This document shows, one piece after another, positions 45,601 through 57,224 of a stretch of 64,000 nt of DNA; the first letter of the stretch is position 1, and the number at the start of each line of letters is the position of its first letter. Source of the stretch: Trileptium ribeirensis (Eukaryota; Nematoda; Enoplea; Enoplida; Thoracostomopsidae); the NCBI GenBank assembly GCA_030248225.1, contig JASANE010001648.1, positions 1-64,000 on the forward strand. The letters run 5' to 3'. The notes under the pieces were generated by a model. The model saw only the letters and a program-made list of their open reading frames with translations, had not been told where the DNA came from and searched no databases. The position numbers and the translations under genes are program-made.

Positions 45601-45904
45601 CATGGGCGTAACTAGGAAATAGTTTCGGAAAGGGGAATGGTCTGACTCAGGCGAAATATTATGTCGTTTCGTTCCTTCCGGTCGGTGTGTTTATGCCCCG
45701 CAGGACCGAATTTTAGATTTTAAAGTGAAAAACGCAATATCCAGGCTACTCCGACAAAAAAGTGCAGTCCAGCTGAGAAATTTTTTTAGTAACGGGGGAC
45801 CATTGGTAATTTTTACCGGAGGGACCATTGGTAAGTTGCACCAGGGTCAAAAAATTTCAGAGGGAGGAGAGTTCCTCTCTCCTTCCCCCCTTTTTACGCC
45901 CCTG
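45601..45904. mobile_element. hAT-like MITE with 8-bp TSD
   Basis: 304 bp, ends CATGGGCGTAACTAGG / CAGGGGCGTAAAAAGG (inverted), flanked by AATAAACA and AATAAGCA (7 of 8). The ends resemble those of 38869-39758. The interior has GGGACCATTGGTAA twice and no coding capacity. Confidence 0.8.
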
Positions 45905-45912
45905 AATAAGCA

Positions 45913-47775
45913 TTACCATGGTAGCCTGCTTTTATGTATTTTCCACTTTATCAAAAGTTATCACGTTTATAGCGTGATGTTGGATTTAGACAATGTGTCA
46001 AACCGCTGAGACCGTTTTGATGAGCAGTTGAAAGACAACAACCAAGAATAAAAATTGTGTCATAATAAAAAGTTTAAAATACTAATATATTTAAGTACTC
46101 ACGGTACCGAAAGTTGGTCTGTATATGTCTGAAACAAAACGTACAATAACATCAAGCGGGCCTCAAACTTACAAGCCAAGAAACTTCAATGTATCACTGG
46201 TGACCCAACCGGTCACTTCGAGACTAAAACATAGAAGTTATATTCCGTATAATTATGATTGAATTTGTTAGTATCTTGCAATTCTACCTAATGTCTGCAA
46301 ATTCACCATCTTCTACAAAAGACTTAAAAATGTCAAATATATAGTTTTGATCAAATAAGTTTGAGACATTAGTATAAAATTTTCATATTCCAACCTCAAA
46401 AGAGCGAAAAAACTGTTTGAAGCATTCTTATCAAACCACGTTAAAACCCCAGTAAAAATTTCGAAAAAAATGATAATGAGAATTTTTTTTTAATTTCGAG
46501 AAAATTTTCAAGTTTATAAATTTTATTCGGATATTCGGATTCAGATAAATGGTAACCATATATATCAAAAAGTTTTTCACTGTTTTCTTTCTTTTTTTCA
46601 GTAACAGAAAAAGAAATTCTTATTTGTTTATATTTGGACAATGAGGCAAAAGTATTTAACATTTGTTATTTTGTTTCAAATAAATTTTTTTGAAAAATTT
46701 ATTCATAACCGAAAGATATACTGGGATGTAACGTACGAAATCACACATACATTTATTCCAGTATTTTATATCCAATTTAATAGAAATATAACGCTCCACT
46801 TAGATTATGATAATAACAACCCGAAAGCATTGTTGGCAAAACATAAGCACCCGGCAATCTAACCTGTTAAAAAGGAATGGCAGTATCTATATTTACTATA
46901 TTTCGGCCATTACTAACATGTATTAGGCCAACATAGAACATAAATTTACCATTATCACGTCTGCATAAATACTAATTATGACTGATATTCTTCATTACTA
47001 TCGCTGACTCGAAAATTAGTATTTACCGACACATTGTGTTTCTTAGAAAATTTTCGGTGTCTGACGATACATCTAAATCAAGAATTATAATATATAATAA
47101 ATGAATTGTCTATAAAAGACTCTGGCATTGAATGGAAAGTTTACTAGCAACTAGATTCCGGATATATGCTAAGAGACGTGCAATATTCTCCACCACTCCC
47201 GCTAATACTTCATATATTATTCCGCGACACTAACCATGTTTCCTAATAAATTTTTGCTATCCGACGATAGATAGGCCTAAACCGAACATTATAATACAAA
47301 ATAATTGAACCCGCTATAATAGACTCTTGCGCTGCACTGAAACTTTATTAATAACCAGATTGTTTATGCCAGAGGCAACAAGAATCTTGTAATAATAAAT
47401 TTGAAAATTGAGTTTTACTCCCAAATTTTAAAGTGTCAAATCTTTAGGGTCGCTAAACAAATTGCAGGACAAATTTGAGAGACGGTATTGTTTTGACACT
47501 AGTCCGTGGCGCCATTGCCTTAGAACATTCTCCGCCGCCGCTTAAATATCGTATGAATGTGATTGTTTTGTTTTCTTTGTCGGAAGTTGTTGCTCTGCAA
47601 TTGACTGAAACATAATGAAAAGAATTTTTGAGTTGGCTTGATAAGACTGATAATTGCCAATAATCGAAGGAAGAAAATAGCTATTTTCCGGCTAATGCAA
47701 CGATTTTTTTTCGGTCGGCCAGATCTACTTGCAGCGCTAGTGTACCGCAGATTTGCAGTATGACCTTTGTAGTTT
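45913..47775. other. AT-rich sequence, no supported gene
   Basis: 1.9 kb. A possible 26-nt minus-strand microexon at 46104-46129 lies between an excellent acceptor (GTACGTTTTGTTTCAG) and a GTGAGT donor, but it cannot be linked to a gene. Otherwise AT-rich with short frames. Confidence 0.3.
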
Positions 47776-47972
47776 GAATCAAAAGTCAAAGTCAAAAGTT
47801 TATTGAACATCAAGATTACGTGCATACAGATATACATGGCACAACGAAATAGTCAATAATAAATTTGAAGTGTGAATATGCAGCAACCAAGAATATTCAA
47901 TAAAAAGGTTAGAAAGGGACGAGTCCTACTCTTACATCTAACCTAAGTTCCGGTTATGTAAAGATATCGATT

Positions 47973-50690
47973 CTAGTTGATGTCCTTTTCCAACTGATTC
48001 TTAATAGTTCTTAAATTCGCTGAACATACTGACTGAGCTAGGTAAACAGTTCCATATATCAACATGCGCAGAACAAAGCTATTTTTTGCTGTATTGGTGT
48101 GCCACTTACGTTTTGCTAGTTTTTTACCGTTTCCACGTGTACTGGTATTTTGCGAGAGCATGAAAAGGTTTTGACAAGCATTTACATCTCCGTTCAGACA
48201 TTTAAAAATCATGCAGAGGTCAGCTCGCAGACGCCACAACTCTAAGGGTTCAAGGTTGTCAAGCCTTAGGCGCTCTTTGTAACTTATAGGAGCACCGTTG
48301 TTTCTATAATTTAGTCTTCGAGTAAAATATCTGTGTACGCGTTTAATTTTGTCTATCTTCATTAGGGATGTGGGCGACCAGTCTGACGATGAATATTACA
48401 AAAGAGGTCGAATATAATATTTATAACAAAGCAGTAAGGCATGTGGGTCACAGTTTATAAAACAACGAAATAGCATGTTAGTAATACGATACGCCTTGGA
48501 AGTGATTGCATTTATATGAGATTTAAAGTTTAGATCATAATTAACTATTACAACCAAATCTTTTACTTTATGCAAAGTGGGCAAGTCAGTGCCATTTATA
48601 TTATAGTGTACTTTTGGATTATTTTTACCAAAATGCAAAACTCCACACTTTGATGGTGATATAGCAAGCTGCCAATCGGAAGACCGGATCGACAGTAGGT
48701 TAAGTGCGTTTTGCTTTGATAGCTGAGAACAGTTATTGTTCCTATCAAAGGTAATATATATTTTAACATCATCAGCAAATATTTTAAATGAAACATTGTT
48801 TAAACAAGATGTTACATCATTAATATATAACAAAAATATAATGGGTCCAAGAACACCACCTTGCGGTACACCAGAAATCACATTTCGCGGTTGAGACAAA
48901 GTGTTGTCAACTTTCACTCGCAACTGTCTGTTATTTAGAAATGCTTTTAACCATCTTAGTAGCGTCCCAGTAATACCAAACGAAGGCAGTTTATGGATTA
49001 ATTTAACATGAGATACAGTATCAAACGCCTTTGCAAAGTCAATATATACTATATCTACATCCTTTTTAGAATCCAGAGCAACCGACCGCTCATGTACAGT
49101 TTCCAATAGTTGAGTACAAGTGGATATTTTGGATACAAAGCCGTGTTGCTCAGGTGATATCAAGCTGTTTTCTTGCAAATATGATTTCAGAGAATCATTT
49201 ATTATGGTTTCCATAACTTTACAACAACAAGACAATAAAGAAATAGTACGATAGTTCAAAGGTTCACATGAATCTCCTTTTTTGTATGCTGGCACACCGT
49301 TCGATTGTAACCACGGTTATGGTAAAACGCCCTACACAAATGTTTGCTCAAAAATGTGTGAAAGCGGTAGTGATATCGCATCTTTTAGTTGTTTTAAGAG
49401 AAACTGACTAAAGCCATCAGGAGTGTTGCTATGCTTAGGTTTAAGCTTGTGCAACTGGTTCCATACCACTTGCGGGCTAAAAGAAACCCATGAAATTTGG
49501 CTTTCTGTCACATGATGAACATCAGAAGTTACTGAGTCGTTATCAGAAACAAAAACAGAAGCAAAAGCTTCAGCCATAATCTCACAGCACGTGGAATTAT
49601 CGGCACAAAGAGCACCGTTAAGTGCTTTCGGAGCCATTACAATATTTTTACTTGACAATTTGCTATTGACGTAGTTAAAAATTGAATTCCTGTTAGAATT
49701 TTTGATGACACAGTTTTCTCGGAATTTTTTGAATTTATCAATAACTTTCACTTTTTTGCTAAAATTCGTGAAAATTGTGTGTCGTTTTGGCTAAATGCCA
49801 GAGTTTATTTTTATGATTTAGCATTTTTCTAATGTGAGGCGGGTACTTAAACTTGGACTTTTTAACTTTCGTTGGAACAAAAGTTTCAATAACATGTACA
49901 ATTACCGACCAAAATAAACACCATTTCTTTTCCACATTGAACACTGAATAAAACATGTAATCCCAATTATACTGAGGCAGATGATCAGAAATAACAGAGT
50001 AATCAGCATTTCTATAGTCATAATATATATCAACACAAGACCAATGTTCACCAACCGCATTACCTACATATGGAAATCAATAAATATGTGATCGGAAAAC
50101 ATACCGCCTTGTGAGACATTGCTAACATTCAACAATGAATTTGTTAGGACTAAGTCAAGGAGTTGTCGCCCGCGTAGCAAACTGAACTAACTGTGTGAAA
50201 CTTTTTTCAATAGCAAATTCTGCAAACATAGCAGCTTGGCAATAGTTTGGCCATCTTAGCGAGCTCCAGTTTATTTCAGGAAAGTTAAAGTCGCCCAATA
50301 GAGTTATTGGACAGTTCACTTGGTAAAGCTCGTTCATCTGATCAATTATATCTACTGTATATTCAAGAGTGCTATTTGGAGGTCTGTAAACACATATTAA
50401 TCTATGCTTATTTGGTATATACAAATCTACGCATATAATCTCTAAATTTATGTTAGAGCAATTAACAGGCAATGATTTCACAGAGTAATGCACAAAGCAT
50501 ACATGCAATAATGCAACTCCTCCTCCACGGGATTTTGCCCTATCTATAAACACTGAAAACTCGGGACAGTTAATCGTTGAGTTTGTAAATTCGTCGTGCA
50601 ACCATGTTTCACAAAAGGTAATAATTTTAAAGATTCCGCTGTTAAGAAGGCACTCCAACATTGTTACTTTTTGCTAAGCTTCGCGCATTA
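47973..50690 (-). pseudogene. LINE ORF2 (APE endonuclease + reverse transcriptase), broken
   Basis: In transcript order: an NARSL-like start, endonuclease at 50661-50155 (FCETWL, RGGGVALL, YRPPNS, LLGDFNFP) continuing in frame to a SDH motif near 50060, a linker (49956-49332, in two frames), the RT at 49295-48396 with FRTISLLSCC-type start, YIDFAKAFDTVSH (motif A), GVPQGGVLGP (B) and FADDVKIYI (C), then the C-terminal tail at 48362-47973 with RVHRYFTRRL and EPLELWRLRADL. This makes target-primed reverse transcription possible in an intact copy. Here at least four frame changes and stops occur. The catalytic residues are all still readable, suggesting a moderately young insertion. Confidence 0.85.
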
Positions 50691-51991
50691 GCTAGTTTGC
50701 TGGGTATTTGAGAAGCATTTGTACGCGTACGACTCGCCCTCAGGTCTAGTTTTCCGAACTAGAATAATAGCTTGACTACGCCATACAGCTGTACGGACTG
50801 TAATGCTTATACCGGCTTCTTCAAACGAATACTCTACCGGATACCTTTTGCCACCAAAGAGCTTGTTCTCATTCATAAAACATCCCTTATACACAAACAG
50901 TTTTTCGTTCAAAACGACATACTTAATGCGATTTCGGGGATCATTATTGAGTTCAGAATTGATAATTTGAGTCTTTTTGTACAAAAGCAATAGACGAACT
51001 CGCTCTTCGGTTGTCATTGAACGCCGGAGAAAAATTCCTTTCCACTGTTCGCTGCATTACACGAGCTTCACGGAGCACAGATTTCAGCACAGTAGAGGAG
51101 TAGAGTCTTACTTTAAGCAGTCGAGGAATTGAATTTTTTAAATTAGAAACTGATTCAGGTCGCTGTCTTTTCCATTCAGTTGTCCCCATTCTGAAGACTG
51201 ATTCCACGGCAGCACTCTGGTCCAAATACTGAACAATTTCAGTTGCTGTTTTTAGATCATGATCGTGCTAAATTGCCGTGAGTCTCTAAATTACAAGGCA
51301 TCGGCGATGAGGGTCTTCCTCAGCTGTGTTGATATTGGGACCGAAATTTGTTCTATCAGCAATGTTTCTCGCCACAAATTCTGCAAACGACAGCGGCTGT
51401 GATTGTTCAATGGAGGACGTATTGTCTGTTTGAGTTGCGGGATTTAAAGAGTGTTTGATCGCAGCAACTGATGACGTGATTTCATTCATTTACGCTTGCA
51501 TGGCGATAAAACGTGCATTAATGGTGTCCGGATCGGCAGCCACAGGGGTTGTCCGGCGTGAAATGTTTTGACAGCTGCTACAAACTACTTGCACAACGGA
51601 ATTTCCTTGTATTGCGGCAATGATTTGTGCTTTTAGACCGGTACATGAGTAGTGTATCCACCCATCGCAGCTATCACATGCGAAACAGTAGTCTCCACCC
51701 TCGCGTTGACATTCGCAGCAAAGGGTTGGGCCGACAGCCCGTGTTGTGACCGAAGTTAAAGATGTGCTGAGCTGCGATGTAGGATTTTGGATAGTGACGT
51801 TGAGCAGTTGATTGTTTTGAAACGTGAGCGAGATGGTTTTACAAGACTGTGTATCGTTTTCTCTGAAGAAATGGTTATTTTCTGCTGGCTCGTCGAAGTA
51901 GCCAGGAAATTTGTGTTGTAGTTAATATCTTGAGATCAAAATGCGGAGTGTTGTTTTCGCTATACGTAAAGTCATAAACACCTTTAGCCAT
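50688..51991 (-). pseudogene. LINE ORF1 (PHD finger + RNA-binding C-terminus), broken
   Basis: The start is probably the ATG at 51991. One frameshift near 51910 leads into the main frame. At about 51590-51740 this encodes a PHD finger (C-x2-C..C-x2-C-D-G-W-I-H-Y-S-C..C-x2-C). A TAA at 51490-51492 interrupts the frame just before an in-frame ATG. A Gln/Ser linker follows, then a VLKSVLREAR..TTEERVRLLLLYKK..LVVLNEKLF-like segment typical of the RRM/CTD of LINE ORF1 proteins, with another frameshift at about 51017. ORF1p binds element RNA; PHD fingers are known in ORF1 of CR1-type LINEs. Not functional as read. Confidence 0.7.
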
Positions 51992-52210
51992 GCTTTACGG
52001 GTGATCATTAAAAATATTGTAACTATTTTGTTGCATGTAAATGAGCGCAATACCATACAGCTAATTTAAGCTCGATATTTCAATTCCTGGCAGAAAACGG
52101 CAACGTATGTTCTTTATTGGCCATGGTTTGCGACCATAGTTTCTTCCGCAAATGCTACGGTTTAGTCCAGAATATTTCAACTGTTGCATGAACAAAATTT
52201 GTTCGTACAA

Positions 52211-52475
52211 TTGTAAAAAGACGTAAACGCCAAAAATACGTTTTCGAGAAACGGACACATTTGTCTAACGCTTTATAACAACTTGAATTCAAAATATATG
52301 TTTATTGTTTGAACATTATCGCTGCAAAAACTTCCACCACAATTTTTTAAACAACCAATTAGTTAAAATTTCGAATAAAAACACATACATTTAACACATT
52401 TTGTGCGTATACGTTTTTCTGCCATTGCACCAACACATGCTAACATTGTATACCATGCTATGGTAAAAAGACGTA
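52211..52475. promoter_or_regulatory. 15-bp motif array, ORF 3' side (3 copies)
   Basis: Copies of TACGTCTTTYTGCCA or its complement at 52211-52225, 52410-52424 and 52461-52475. Likely transposase-binding repeats of the element end. Confidence 0.65.
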
Positions 52476-52484
52476 AAAGCCCAG

Positions 52485-54728
52485 TCAATCTTCATATCCA
52501 TCAGCTTCTTCATCTGAATCCCTATTTTCGACAGTATTGACAACGGCAATCTCATTCCAAAACAAGCGAGCTGTCGGACGCATGAATGGGCCCAGTACAT
52601 CAACAATTTTCCGTTGTCGATCGGCGGTAATACCTTTCGGGTTCGCCCGACGATTAGGCAATTTATTGGCATTGAATTGAGGAACAATGACGTTCATTTC
52701 CCCATAAACTTCGTCGTCAAACGTTTTCTTATAAAACATTATCTTTGAATCTTTCTTAAACTGAATTTCGCAAATTTCGCGCAGCGGCGGTCGCTCGGGA
52801 GTGCGCCGAAGAAGTTTTCCAGAGACAGCATTCTTCCAATCTCGAAAGTCACCCAGATTAAGCTCTTGCGCCTTGAGATTATTGCCCATTGCACAATCAA
52901 TTGCACGAATAAACCCTGCAAAATCTTCGACACGACCAATTTTCTTCATTGACTTCTCAACCGCGGCGTGAATCGAGTCTGCGGACATAAATGTATGTCC
53001 TTTTTCTAAATACCGCAAAGTTATGTGATTTGCCTCTAAATATCCCGAGTTCATGGCAACCACGATCATGGAAAACAATGTCCAATTTTTATTTTGAGCA
53101 GAACAGTTGTCTAACCAGATTGTGATGGACTTGGCGTTGCCGTGGCGCAAGAAAAACTTAAAAAACGCGTTACATATATCGTTGGCCGAACGTCCTGCGG
53201 TTGCTTCATGCCATACGACAGCAACTGACTTTGTGCTTCCCGACTTCCCTTGTTTGCCCAGTTCGGCGAAAGTCTCGTTAAACGCAATTAAACGAGGAGT
53301 AAAAAGACAAGCCTTAATCCCTGGGATACGAGGAAGCATGATAATTTTCTGCAGATCGGCGGACACTATCGGATTTTCATCATCAGTTTTGAGATCAGCG
53401 TCTTTGCGGTAGGCTTCCCGAGCTTCTGCTGCGCGTTTTACATGTGTTACCTGGTTGTTGCATAGGTTACACGAGACTTCATCGTGGTTACCTGGTAAGT
53501 GGTTCACGTGCATTCGATGAATCTCACACGTTTCGCAATCTTCATTTCCCAAAACCGTGAAGCTAATGTTCAGGCTGGCGACTTTTTGACGATATAATTC
53601 GAAACTTATCTGCTGATGACGTTCGCAGTAGTCAGCATGCATTGCCGTAATGGTCACATCAGACGGAAGATACAGCCGGTTAGGGGCATGCCGACGTCGG
53701 TGGTGAGAAATCGTTGGGTTGTAACTGTTGATATGTTCGAGAATTCCGGTGTCATCCAATTTATTGCTGGGTAGATGCCGCCCACGCTGATCTTGAGCTG
53801 CTTCTTGCTGGGGTTCAGCGCACGCGATCGCTGTACGGATCATCTTATCATTGCCGTTGCGAAACCCTAAAGTACTGAGAAAAAACTGTTTGCAAACGCG
53901 GGTGCGCTCACCGTTGCCATCAGTAAGAAAATATTTCCATGTAGTTTGGCGTCTGCTGCCTTCTTTCCGGGAACGCGCAACATTCTTAACTTCAATGAAC
54001 CCACGAAGCCATATACGCTGTTCGTTGTAATTCATTCTCCAAAATGTTCCGTTCAAAGTCTCCCTGTCAGCATCGGAAAAATTATTGCAATTTTGCTTGC
54101 AGTCTTTACGACAGGTTTCCTCCTGCGCATTGATAACCGGGTGTTTCCTTGCCGCTTTTTCTTTACGTTCTGTTTCTGTGCGTGGACGTTTAGCCGACGT
54201 TACCCCATGAGCCCCGTTGTCGTCAATATTTTGATGGTCTTCCTCGGTATCGTTATCTTCTAAATCGGGATCAGCTTCGGTGTCGTCGTCAGGATACTCG
54301 CCAGCTGGAGCATAATCCGGATCACCGCCAATGTCGTCGTCATCAAAATCGTCGTCCGAATCGGCATGGACGTAGCAAAATCGCTTGCCACGCCCGGAAA
54401 TCATTTCTGCCAACGGTTTTTCGTCGTCGCCATCATCGTCTTCACTATCGCCACTACGCGTTGTATCGCATTTTTGACTGTCATCATGCTCGCGAGCCTC
54501 CATTATGGTACCAATCCACCGTTTTTTGCCATCGGAATAAACAACCGATACACCACCGCAAAATTCTTCGCCAGCATTTACCGGAATAATAGTGTCCAAC
54601 GCCACGTAATGTCGTTCGCCTTCAGAAGTATCGTCCCATTCCACACACACTTCAATTTTACCGCGAGGTCCAAATTGATAAAACCAATTTTTATCCTGGT
54701 TGACTAATTTTCTACTTGTACAAGACAT
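52485..54728 (-). CDS. DUF7869-like transposase-type protein, intact 747 codons
   Basis: Intact frame from ATG at 54728 to a stop at 52485-52487. Residues 95-170 are an acidic low-complexity stretch. Residues 206-245 hold C-x3-C-x3-C..R-x-L..F-W. Residues 330-395 contain H-I..SHH..Y-L..Y..H and NISF. Residues 398-423 form a C-x2-C-x2-H..C-x2-C zinc site. ADLQ (D458), WHEATAGRSANDI (506-518), IWLDNCSAQNKN (D540) and EKGHTFMSAD..HAAVE (E591) follow in the order seen in a large family of arthropod and other animal proteins carrying DUF7869, thought to be transposon-encoded. D458, D540 and E591 are plausible catalytic acids of an RNase H-like fold (inference). No nonsense or frameshift is present. 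The flanking 18-bp inverted ends and motif arrays support transposon origin over a host gene. Confidence 0.8.
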   Translation of the reverse strand: MSCTSRKLVNQDKNWFYQFGPRGKIEVCVEWDDTSEGERHYVALDTIIPVNAGEEFCGGVSVVYSDGKKRWIGTIMEAREHDDSQKCDTTRSGDSEDDDGDDEKPLAEMISGRGKRFCYVHADSDDDFDDDDIGGDPDYAPAGEYPDDDTEADPDLEDNDTEEDHQNIDDNGAHGVTSAKRPRTETERKEKAARKHPVINAQEETCRKDCKQNCNNFSDADRETLNGTFWRMNYNEQRIWLRGFIEVKNVARSRKEGSRRQTTWKYFLTDGNGERTRVCKQFFLSTLGFRNGNDKMIRTAIACAEPQQEAAQDQRGRHLPSNKLDDTGILEHINSYNPTISHHRRRHAPNRLYLPSDVTITAMHADYCERHQQISFELYRQKVASLNISFTVLGNEDCETCEIHRMHVNHLPGNHDEVSCNLCNNQVTHVKRAAEAREAYRKDADLKTDDENPIVSADLQKIIMLPRIPGIKACLFTPRLIAFNETFAELGKQGKSGSTKSVAVVWHEATAGRSANDICNAFFKFFLRHGNAKSITIWLDNCSAQNKNWTLFSMIVVAMNSGYLEANHITLRYLEKGHTFMSADSIHAAVEKSMKKIGRVEDFAGFIRAIDCAMGNNLKAQELNLGDFRDWKNAVSGKLLRRTPERPPLREICEIQFKKDSKIMFYKKTFDDEVYGEMNVIVPQFNANKLPNRRANPKGITADRQRKIVDVLGPFMRPTARLFWNEIAVVNTVENRDSDEEADGYED

Positions 54729-54792
54729 ATTTATTACTAAAATGCCGCTAATTTATTGTCTGAAATACATGAACAAATTTAAAGGTGCAGCA

Positions 54793-55108
54793 TAAAAGAC
54801 GTATCTGCAACAAAGATGCCATAATGCAATGGAAAAAAGACGTATATAGGCTAATACGTCTTTCTGCAATAGTAATTTCTCTATACAATGGCAGGAAGAC
54901 GTATGTGGGCGTATACGTCTTTTTGCCATTGCACCATTCAGTCTTTATGGCTGATACGTCTTTTTACCAAAAGCGTTTTCGCCTGTGAGCACAAAATAAG
55001 TGCAGATACGCCTTTCTGCCATAGCCTATCAGATGCGCAACTTTTCATTTGTATGTAACATGCGTCTAACTCTATTTCGCCTAGGATGGCGTTTACGTCT
55101 TTTTGTCA
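54793..55108. promoter_or_regulatory. 15-bp motif array, ORF 5' side (8 copies)
   Basis: Copies at 54793-54803, 54830-54844, 54855-54869, 54889-54903, 54914-54928, 54955-54969, 55007-55021 and 55094-55108, mixed orientation, several arranged as inverted pairs. They sit upstream of the ORF, so they could also act in its promoter. Confidence 0.7.
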
Positions 55109-56035
55109 TTATTATAATATTCTTACTTTTGATTCAACACAGCAACTATGAACCCGGTTAGATGTTTGTAAGCACTTACGAATCCATACCTATTTCCCTG
55201 CTATACAACCATAAACATGTTATGGTTCACCTGGCTAATTTGCCATATATATTGGTAACAGCTGATTGGAGATAATTTATGTCATCTTTTACATTTTTAA
55301 TGTTTTCAACAATATTTCCAAACACTGTGTGAAGGACTGTTTTTATATTTCGGAACAATGAAAGCCGAATATTATGGGTTTGTTAGTAAACTAAATTACC
55401 AGTTTTGGAAGCAAGAAATTAATGATTACACAAGTTCATAAACAAGCAGCGTCCCAGTTATTGTTTTTAATAGAAAAACAAACAGCGAACCTTAATTTCA
55501 ACACGGAATCGAATTGCTGATAACAAATGTTTGCAAATTACGTTTATAGTGTAAAAATGCATTATGACATACAGCACGCTATCTAAAAGCTAAAGGAGTG
55601 AATTCAGGGGAGGCCCTGGTTTGGTCGAAAAGTGGAGGCTAGCTTCCCATCGCTTGCTATGCTCCTAAAAAGAAGCCAAAATGTTTGCAGAACTCAACAT
55701 CAACAAGTTTACTTCATACGCATAGATATATACGTATGAAATCATATGTCAATATGTACTGAAATACAGATACTAAAACCTAAAGAGTAAAATCGCCTCT
55801 AATAAGGTTTTTAGGTTTCTTATCGACTTTTAAATAATTCTCTATGTTAACTTTTTTCAGCTAAATGTGAGACCTTTTCGAGTACTTATAAGAGATACCC
55901 CTGAAATCTGTTCAAATAAATTGTTACATACGTTTATACGTCGACATACTTTATCGCATTTGCTTTAAATGTAGGTTTCAAATTTTTTAATGATTATCGT
56001 CGAATTAAACCTAAATGATTCTATTGAAAAAAGTG
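55109..56035. other. AT-rich sequence, nothing recognised
   Basis: 0.9 kb beyond the transposon end. No gene or repeat partner seen. Confidence 0.3.
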
Positions 56036-56039
56036 TCTC

Positions 56040-56135
56040 TTTTGATATCTCAACCTCTCCATTGATGCACTTGAACATCAGCACAAGAGCATAATGTAAT
56101 CTCCTCAGTTCTAAGGATTCGAATTTCAAAAGTTT
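56040..56135 (-). pseudogene. LINE C-terminal tail fragment
   Basis: The minus-strand frame ESLELRRLHYALVLMFKCIN followed by GEVEI matches the conserved tail after the RT of CR1/L2 LINEs (compare EPLELWRLRADLCMIFKCLN at 48.2 kb). Confidence 0.7.
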
Positions 56136-57224
56136 CTACCGGGTTTTTATAATATGGTGTCAAGTGCACTTTAACACTCCAACGTTTATTAAACAAAGTA
56201 ATAAGTTACAAATAATTTTTATATAAAGTGATAACGGTTAAACATTTTGTATATACGTTTTGTTTTAAACTGAAAATCAGAAAGAAGTAAACACCACTAA
56301 CGTCTGATTATAGAATTCTGATCATAAATTATGTAATGCAAGGAAACAAATTTATGAACAAAAGTGTTTATACAAAAGCCGGTTAACCAAGCGATTCGGT
56401 GATGGGCTTACGACGGGAGGAGTTCCAAGCACGTATTTAAATTCCTTGCATGAGAAAACATTTAAATTCCTTGTAGAATTAGTGAATTTCTTTGTAGAAA
56501 CAAAAACCACCGGTCACGGGGTTGGATATCAGAATCATACAAAAGTTTATAATTTCCAACAAATATCAATTACCATTTTTTTGGAAATAAGCACTTATCT
56601 TTTTCGTTTTCTATATGTACTGCAGTACAAATGCATCAAATGTTCACAAATTACTGAATTTGAAGATGCAGAGTTAGGTTTGAAAACAAATTTCAAGTAA
56701 GAATGTAAAAATATTAGGTGAAGAAAACTTAAATTTCAAGTTAACTTACTCTACTCAGCTCAACTTATATGTCAATGAGAGAAAATATATTAGAAATAAC
56801 AGCAGTGATATCAATTTTTGGACACTTAAATACTGAAAGAATCGTCATATAAAAACAGATACATTTACGACAGTCATCATAATTAACTTATGATGAATAA
56901 ATTTATATTTTGAAACGACTACGAGTCTAACTTTCACATGATATCGTGCCGCGATAAGAAAATTAAGGTATTTGTATCTAGCGCAGTTAAATTGCTTCAC
57001 ACAGAGATACTAGACTGAACATTAATTATAAAATATATACTGATATTGGTGTACGATAACTTTATACAAGGATATGGTCTCACTTTCTGAATTTTATGAT
57101 AGCCACGTGTGGGAGTGCTCGATGAAACGGCTGCTCATGGTAGACGCGTAGGGATTTACAAAATCACATCCTATCTAAGATTTATAGTGATATCTGTTTT
57201 AAGCTGTTTTGTGTCATGAAAATA

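Larger units (their letters stand above)
47776..52015 (-). mobile_element. Nearly full-length LINE, CR1/L2-like clade
   Basis: About 4.2 kb on the minus strand with two ORFs in the expected order: ORF1 with PHD finger, ORF2 with apurinic-type endonuclease, reverse transcriptase and C-terminal tail. The 3' end is an AATAAA-like stretch followed by a TTTTGACTTTGACTTTTGA microsatellite rather than poly(A), as in CR1/L2 elements. Both ORFs are broken by frameshifts and stops. It ends about 200 bp from the DUF7869-type transposon. Confidence 0.85.
52211..55108 (-). mobile_element. DNA transposon encoding a DUF7869-like protein
   Basis: About 2.9 kb framed by an exact 18-bp inverted repeat, AAAAAGACGTAAACGCCA at 52215-52232 and its complement at 55087-55104. 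Between each end and the ORF lie further copies of a 15-bp motif, consensus TACGTCTTTYTGCCA, in both orientations. It holds a single intact ORF. The target duplication could not be fixed. The family is probably a cut-and-paste element with an RNase H-fold transposase (inference from the ORF). Confidence 0.7.

Noticed and set aside
53107..54707. Plus-strand frames of 101-113 codons opposite the DUF7869 ORF
   Set aside because: Antisense shadows of the intact 747-codon minus-strand ORF.
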